A stretch of DNA of 64,000 nucleotides from COE1 sp964445375 (GTDB lineage: Bacteria; Bacillota; Clostridia; Lachnospirales; Lachnospiraceae). The stretch is from the NCBI GenBank assembly GCA_964445375.1, contig CAYUKO010000001.1, forward strand, positions 1 to 64,000, given 5' to 3'. Position 1 is the first letter of the stretch. Each line of letters begins with the position of its first letter. A program made the translations under genes and the position numbers. The notes under the pieces were generated by a model that made no database searches, was not told the DNA's origin, and was given only the letters and a program-made list of their open reading frames with translations. Positions 60,611-64,000 of the stretch are shown here, piece after piece.

Positions 60611-61926
60611 TATAATCTCCAATAAATATAGCCTGCATCCTGATATGCTTTCTTGTCTAAGATACCCTTAAGGTCTGTTAATACCTTTGTCTGGTTCTTA
60701 GATGTATACAGCGCATCGATATCCTTCATTTCAAGGCTCTTAAAGGATTCATGTGCTACTGCAAGAATCACAGCATCACAATCCTTAATCTCTGCCATTG
60801 GAACGAATTCAATACCATATAATCTCTTAGCTTCTGCTGCATCTGCATTATCATCTGTTACAACAGCAGTAATGCCATATTCCTGTAATTCCTTGTAAAT
60901 ATCAATAATCTTGGTATTTCTGGTATCCGGACAATTCTCCTTAAAGGTAAAGCCAAGAATAGCAACCTTGGCACTCTTAACCGGAATATCAGCCTTAATT
61001 AAATTCTTAACCAGATTCTCAGCTACATACTTGCCCATATCATCATTGATACGACGTCCTGAAAGGATAATCTGTGAGTGATAGCCTAACTGCTCTGCCT
61101 TATAGGTTAAGTAATATGGGTCTACACCGATACAGTGTCCGCCTACAAGTCCCGGCTGGAAGTTTAAGAAGTTCCACTTCGTTCCTGCTGCTGCAAGTAC
61201 AGACTTCGTATCAATGCCCATTTTATTAAAGATAATAGACAACTCGTTCATGAAAGCGATATTGATATCACGCTGGCTGTTTTCAATAACCTTAGCAGCC
61301 TCTGCTACCTTGATGCTTTCTGCACGGTATACACCTGCTTCTACCACAAGCTCGTACACCTTAGCTACCTGATCCAGTGTCTCTTCGTCCATACCGGATA
61401 CAATCTTGGTAATGGTTTCCAGTCTGTGTACTTTATCACCAGGATTGATACGTTCTGGAGAATAACCAATCTTAAAGTCTACACCACACTTAAGTCCTGA
61501 TTCCTTCTCTAAGATAGGAACACAGATATCCTCTGTTACACCTGGATATACGGTAGACTCGAATACAACGATAGAACCCTTTGTCAGATTCTGTCCTAAG
61601 ATTCTGCTTGCTCCTTCTACTGGTGTCAAATCCGGTGTGTGATCATCATTTACCGGTGTTGGAACTGCAACGATATGGAACTTTGCTTCCTTTAACTTTG
61701 TAGGATCAGCAGTAAACTCTACAGTTGTGTTCTTGATGACATCATCACCAACTTCATTTGTTGGATCAACACCCGACTTATATAAGTCAATCTTTGCTGC
61801 ATTCAGGTCGAATCCTACTACCTTAATCTTTCTTGCAAAAGCAACAGCGATTGGCATACCTACATAACCAAGTCCTACTAATGATACTTTCTCTTTTCCA
61901 CTTACAATATCTTCATATAAGCTCAT
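60610..61926 (-). CDS. wbpO: UDP-N-acetylhexosamine 6-dehydrogenase (WbpO/TviB type)
   Basis: A 438-residue nucleotide-sugar dehydrogenase. VSLVGLGYVGMPIAVAFA binds NAD, AVPTPVNDDHTPDLTPV, ESTVYPGVTEDICVP and YSPERINPGDKVHRL are typical of the WbpO/TviB/VipA group, and PGLVGGHCIGVDPYYLTYKA near 260 contains the catalytic Cys. ILGFTFKENCPDTRNTK is the C-terminal NAD/UDP-sugar motif. It oxidises C6 of UDP-GlcNAc or UDP-GalNAc twice to the uronic acid. The R-x-x-E-T-I-T-K pattern fits the N-acetylated group rather than UDP-glucose dehydrogenases. The AGGAG site, 6 bases before the ATG, is strong. Confidence 0.92.
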   Translation of the reverse strand: MSLYEDIVSGKEKVSLVGLGYVGMPIAVAFARKIKVVGFDLNAAKIDLYKSGVDPTNEVGDDVIKNTTVEFTADPTKLKEAKFHIVAVPTPVNDDHTPDLTPVEGASRILGQNLTKGSIVVFESTVYPGVTEDICVPILEKESGLKCGVDFKIGYSPERINPGDKVHRLETITKIVSGMDEETLDQVAKVYELVVEAGVYRAESIKVAEAAKVIENSQRDINIAFMNELSIIFNKMGIDTKSVLAAAGTKWNFLNFQPGLVGGHCIGVDPYYLTYKAEQLGYHSQIILSGRRINDDMGKYVAENLVKNLIKADIPVKSAKVAILGFTFKENCPDTRNTKIIDIYKELQEYGITAVVTDDNADAAEAKRLYGIEFVPMAEIKDCDAVILAVAHESFKSLEMKDIDALYTSKNQTKVLTDLKGILDKKAYQDAGYIYWRL

Positions 61927-61973
61927 ATTTTTCTCCTATCTGTGCATGTTTCCTTTCACACACCTTTATGTTC

Positions 61974-63068
61974 TTATGATTTACTTACTGCATGTATCTC
62001 TTCCATATAAGCATCTACTACCTGCTTACGGTCAAATTCGCGCTCCATCTTTGCTCTGGCATTACGTCCCATCTGTGCACGTTCCTCGCCGGAAAGCTTC
62101 ATAAAGCGTCTGAGTGCTTCTAATAATGCCTCTTTATCCCTTGCCGGGAATCCAAAGCCTGTGACACCATCCTCAAAGCCTTCCTGACAGCCCGGTATCT
62201 TAGATGCCAGTACCGGTCTTCCCGTAGCACTTGCTTCCAGAATGACATTAGACATTCCCTCATGATAGCTTGGCATCAACACAGCCGCTGCCTCTTTATA
62301 ATAGGGATGTATCTCTTTCTGATAGCCTATCAGCTCCAGAATACCATCCTGTTCATATTGTTCCATGATATCCTTATAATCATCCTCATAGTTGCCAACC
62401 AATCGGAAAACAGCCTGCGGATATTCCTTGCAAATAGCCTTTGCCGCATAGAGTAATTCCTCAATGCCCTTTTCCTTCATGACTCTTCCAACATATAAGA
62501 ATATCATTTTCTCCTCTTTAGAAGAATATTCCTCAAAGTGATGTCTGTCAAGATTTACTCCTGAGCCAGGCACAAGCCTTGCCTTCTTCCCAAGGATTCC
62601 ATATTGCTTAAAGATTTCCTGATTCTTTTCATTTTGGAAAAAGATACAGGACGCCTTTTTCAGTGCCATCTTATATAAAAATACGACTATTCTTTGTACC
62701 ATACCGCCATTTTCGAAAGCAGAACCAAGTCCTGTAATGTTTACGATATAAGGGATATGCCTCATTCTACAGCAAAGATTGCCATAGATGTTCGGTTTTA
62801 TCGTATAGGTAAGCACCACATCCGGTTTTACCTCTTTCATAAGCTTCCAATACGCACCCAAAAGTCCTAAGTCTCTGACCGGGTTCATTCCTCGTCTGTC
62901 AATTGGTGTATGATGAACCTTACATCCTTCCTCAGAAAGCTGTGGTACCTTTTCTTCATCGGGAAGACTTACGTGTACTTCATATTCCTTAAGCAATGTC
63001 AGTATCAGTTCGTTTCGAAAATCATACAGACCACTTGCCGAATTTGCAAGAATTAATATCTTCTTCAT
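61974..63068 (-). CDS. GT4 glycosyltransferase (PglA-like)
   Basis: A 364-residue GT-B enzyme beginning at ATG 63068 (AGAGG 6 bases upstream); the longer frame from 63095 is not supported. ILILANSASGLYDFRNELIL, the HHTPIDRRGMNPVRDL motif and VVLTYTIKPNIYGNLC mark the subgroup often annotated as PglA or galactosyl/N-acetylgalactosaminyl transferases. NITGLGSAFENGG follows, then IFLYVGRVMKEKGIEELL, AVLMPSYHEGMSNVILEASATGRP and SKIPGCQEGF. This group commonly adds GalNAc or its uronic acid to an undecaprenyl-linked first sugar, which would fit the UDP-GalNAcA genes that follow. The family is firm, the sugar probable. Confidence 0.85.
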   Translation of the reverse strand: MKKILILANSASGLYDFRNELILTLLKEYEVHVSLPDEEKVPQLSEEGCKVHHTPIDRRGMNPVRDLGLLGAYWKLMKEVKPDVVLTYTIKPNIYGNLCCRMRHIPYIVNITGLGSAFENGGMVQRIVVFLYKMALKKASCIFFQNEKNQEIFKQYGILGKKARLVPGSGVNLDRHHFEEYSSKEEKMIFLYVGRVMKEKGIEELLYAAKAICKEYPQAVFRLVGNYEDDYKDIMEQYEQDGILELIGYQKEIHPYYKEAAAVLMPSYHEGMSNVILEASATGRPVLASKIPGCQEGFEDGVTGFGFPARDKEALLEALRRFMKLSGEERAQMGRNARAKMEREFDRKQVVDAYMEEIHAVSKS

Positions 63069-63081
63069 GTGTAACCTCTTC

Positions 63082-64000
63082 TTATTGTATGACATCCGTA
63101 ATCATGATTTCATTATATTTCATCATGACTTTATTGACTGCATAGCATCCAATCTGCTGCATATTCGCCTTGCCCTGCAAATTATTCTTAATAAGCGTCA
63201 TATGGTCAGCACCACATGCATAGGCGTGCGGATAACCTCCGCCAAATCGGGGATTCACCTCTGAGAAATAGTACACACCGTCTTTTTCAAAAATATCAAT
63301 ATCAATCTGTCCGCGGAAACCATTCTCCTTCACGAACTTCTCTATCTCCATAAAGAGTCTCTCATCGCGGAAGGAAATTGCCTTATCCGTTTCTCCTGCA
63401 CGCATGACAAGCTTCTTCTTGGTAAAAATAGAAACAATCTCGTTACTGATTAAATCAATATATACGTCTGCTCCAATCTCCTGACCAGTCATGAATTCCT
63501 GAATCATCATCTGCTCGCCATGTGAAAAGAGTAATTCTACCGTTTCCTTATCTTCCGCCTTGGAAATCTGTAAGCTTGCGCTTCCCTTCATAGGCTTTAC
63601 AAATACCGGGAAACTGATTTCTCCCTTTTCCAAATCCTCATAAAAGGATTCCAAAGTGATATACGACTTCGCGCATGGATAAGCATGCTCCTTCATCCAG
63701 CAGTACATTTCCCATTTATTCAAGGTTCTCTCGCAAAGCTCATAGGAAGATTCGATTACCGTAACCCCAAGCTTTCGGAATTCTTCTTCGTGCTTTGCAA
63801 TCAGGGAAAGCTCCGGGTCAATCAACGAAAGTACTCCTGTTACATTCTCCTTACGGCAAATATCAAAAATATTCTCGATATATCCAGGTTCTGTAATTCT
63901 TGGTACGATGTAATGTGCATCTGCCTCATATAATGCCGGTGCATAAGGACTGCAATCGGTACAGATTACCTTTCCTTCTCCTGCAAAAGCCTCCTTAAAG
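63082..64000 (-). CDS. CarB-like ATP-grasp ligase (5' end cut by window)
   Basis: The frame is open to position 64000, so the true start is outside; 306 codons are visible including the stop. An apparent TTG start at 63825 lies within a continuous frame and is not the real start. Upstream residues (VICTDCSPYAPALYEADAH and a following GVLSLIDPELSL) form the Rossmann-like pre-ATP-grasp domain. The ATP-grasp core has FPVFVKPMKGSASLQISKAED, MIQEFMTGQEIGADVYID and FSEVNPRFGGGYPHAYACGAD, the NPRxGGG metal/ATP site. Such proteins, related to the carbamoyl phosphate synthase large subunit and PylC, join a carboxylate to an amine with ATP. In polysaccharide loci they may link amino acids to uronic acids. 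Family sure, substrate unknown. Confidence 0.8.
   Translation of the reverse strand, partial: FKEAFAGEGKVICTDCSPYAPALYEADAHYIVPRITEPGYIENIFDICRKENVTGVLSLIDPELSLIAKHEEEFRKLGVTVIESSYELCERTLNKWEMYCWMKEHAYPCAKSYITLESFYEDLEKGEISFPVFVKPMKGSASLQISKAEDKETVELLFSHGEQMMIQEFMTGQEIGADVYIDLISNEIVSIFTKKKLVMRAGETDKAISFRDERLFMEIEKFVKENGFRGQIDIDIFEKDGVYYFSEVNPRFGGGYPHAYACGADHMTLIKNNLQGKANMQQIGCYAVNKVMMKYNEIMITDVIQ

Noticed and set aside
63082..63825. ATP-grasp gene starting at TTG 63825
   Set aside because: The frame continues without a stop to position 64000 and the added residues look like the pre-ATP-grasp domain, so the gene is partial rather than short.

Overview
The window is one long polysaccharide/glycoconjugate biosynthesis locus. 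All 53 supported genes lie on the minus strand, so transcription runs from high to low coordinates. Genes are packed end to start with short gaps or overlaps. The longest non-coding stretches are about 165 bases (48667-48832) and 137 bases (13301-13437), so no gene-free stretch exceeds 300 bases. No rRNA, tRNA, CRISPR array, transposase or integrase is visible. Low G+C, strong AGGAGG-type ribosome sites, occasional TTG/GTG starts and sigma-A-like promoters suggest a Firmicute. The gene repertoire (PglK-like ABC flippases, DUF5672, GT17-like and GT11 genes, AAA-ATPase-like/PD-(D/E)XK gene) makes a gut or rumen Lachnospiraceae-type Clostridium my best guess, an inference only.

Two boundaries cut the locus into three probable transcription units. 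Unit A (beyond 64000 down to 48833) holds an ATP-grasp ligase, six GT4 glycosyltransferases, a UDP-HexNAc 6-dehydrogenase, a WbpP-type 4-epimerase, a deacetylase, a FemAB/GNAT-like transferase, an asparagine-synthase-type amidotransferase and two related multi-spanning membrane proteins. It ends in an intrinsic terminator at 48811-48834. These genes suggest a polymer with GalNAc-uronic acid (GalNAcA) residues, perhaps as amides. Unit B (promoter 48739-48767 down to 13438) starts with a second amidotransferase. It carries about fifteen glycosyltransferases (GT2, GT4, three GT11 fucosyltransferase-like, GT14, GT17, DUF5672 and others), two MBOAT/SGNH O-acylation pairs, a PglK-like ABC flippase, a Wzx flippase, a Wzy-like polymerase, GT-C-like membrane proteins, a UDP-glucuronate 4-epimerase and an FdtA/FdtB-type pathway for a dTDP-3-amino-3,6-dideoxyhexose. 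A lone AAA/PD-(D/E)XK gene sits inside it.

Unit C (promoter 13381-13409 down past position 1) begins with a GtrB-like Und-P-sugar synthase. It then has a TagD-type cytidylyltransferase fused to a Gfo/Idh/MocA oxidoreductase, a second PglK-like ABC flippase, a metallophosphoesterase-GDPD fusion and a LicD transferase, followed by an AT-richer nonulosonic acid block: a SAF-less NeuB, a NeuA-KdsC-type phosphatase fusion, a DUF115/GT42-like candidate transferase and other transferases. The B/C boundary is unusual because the predicted promoter overlaps the 5' arm of the terminator. Transcripts arriving from upstream would stop there, while transcripts starting there would lack most of the hairpin.

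The best candidates for an undescribed system are in unit C: a predicted one-protein CDP-polyol synthase next to a LicD polyol-phosphate transferase and a double phosphodiesterase, and a compact nonulosonate cassette in which a small Rossmann domain recurs in three genes. I see no initiating phosphoglycosyltransferase (WbaP/PglC type), no Wzz/Wze chain-length or kinase genes and no rmlA/rmlB, so these must lie elsewhere.
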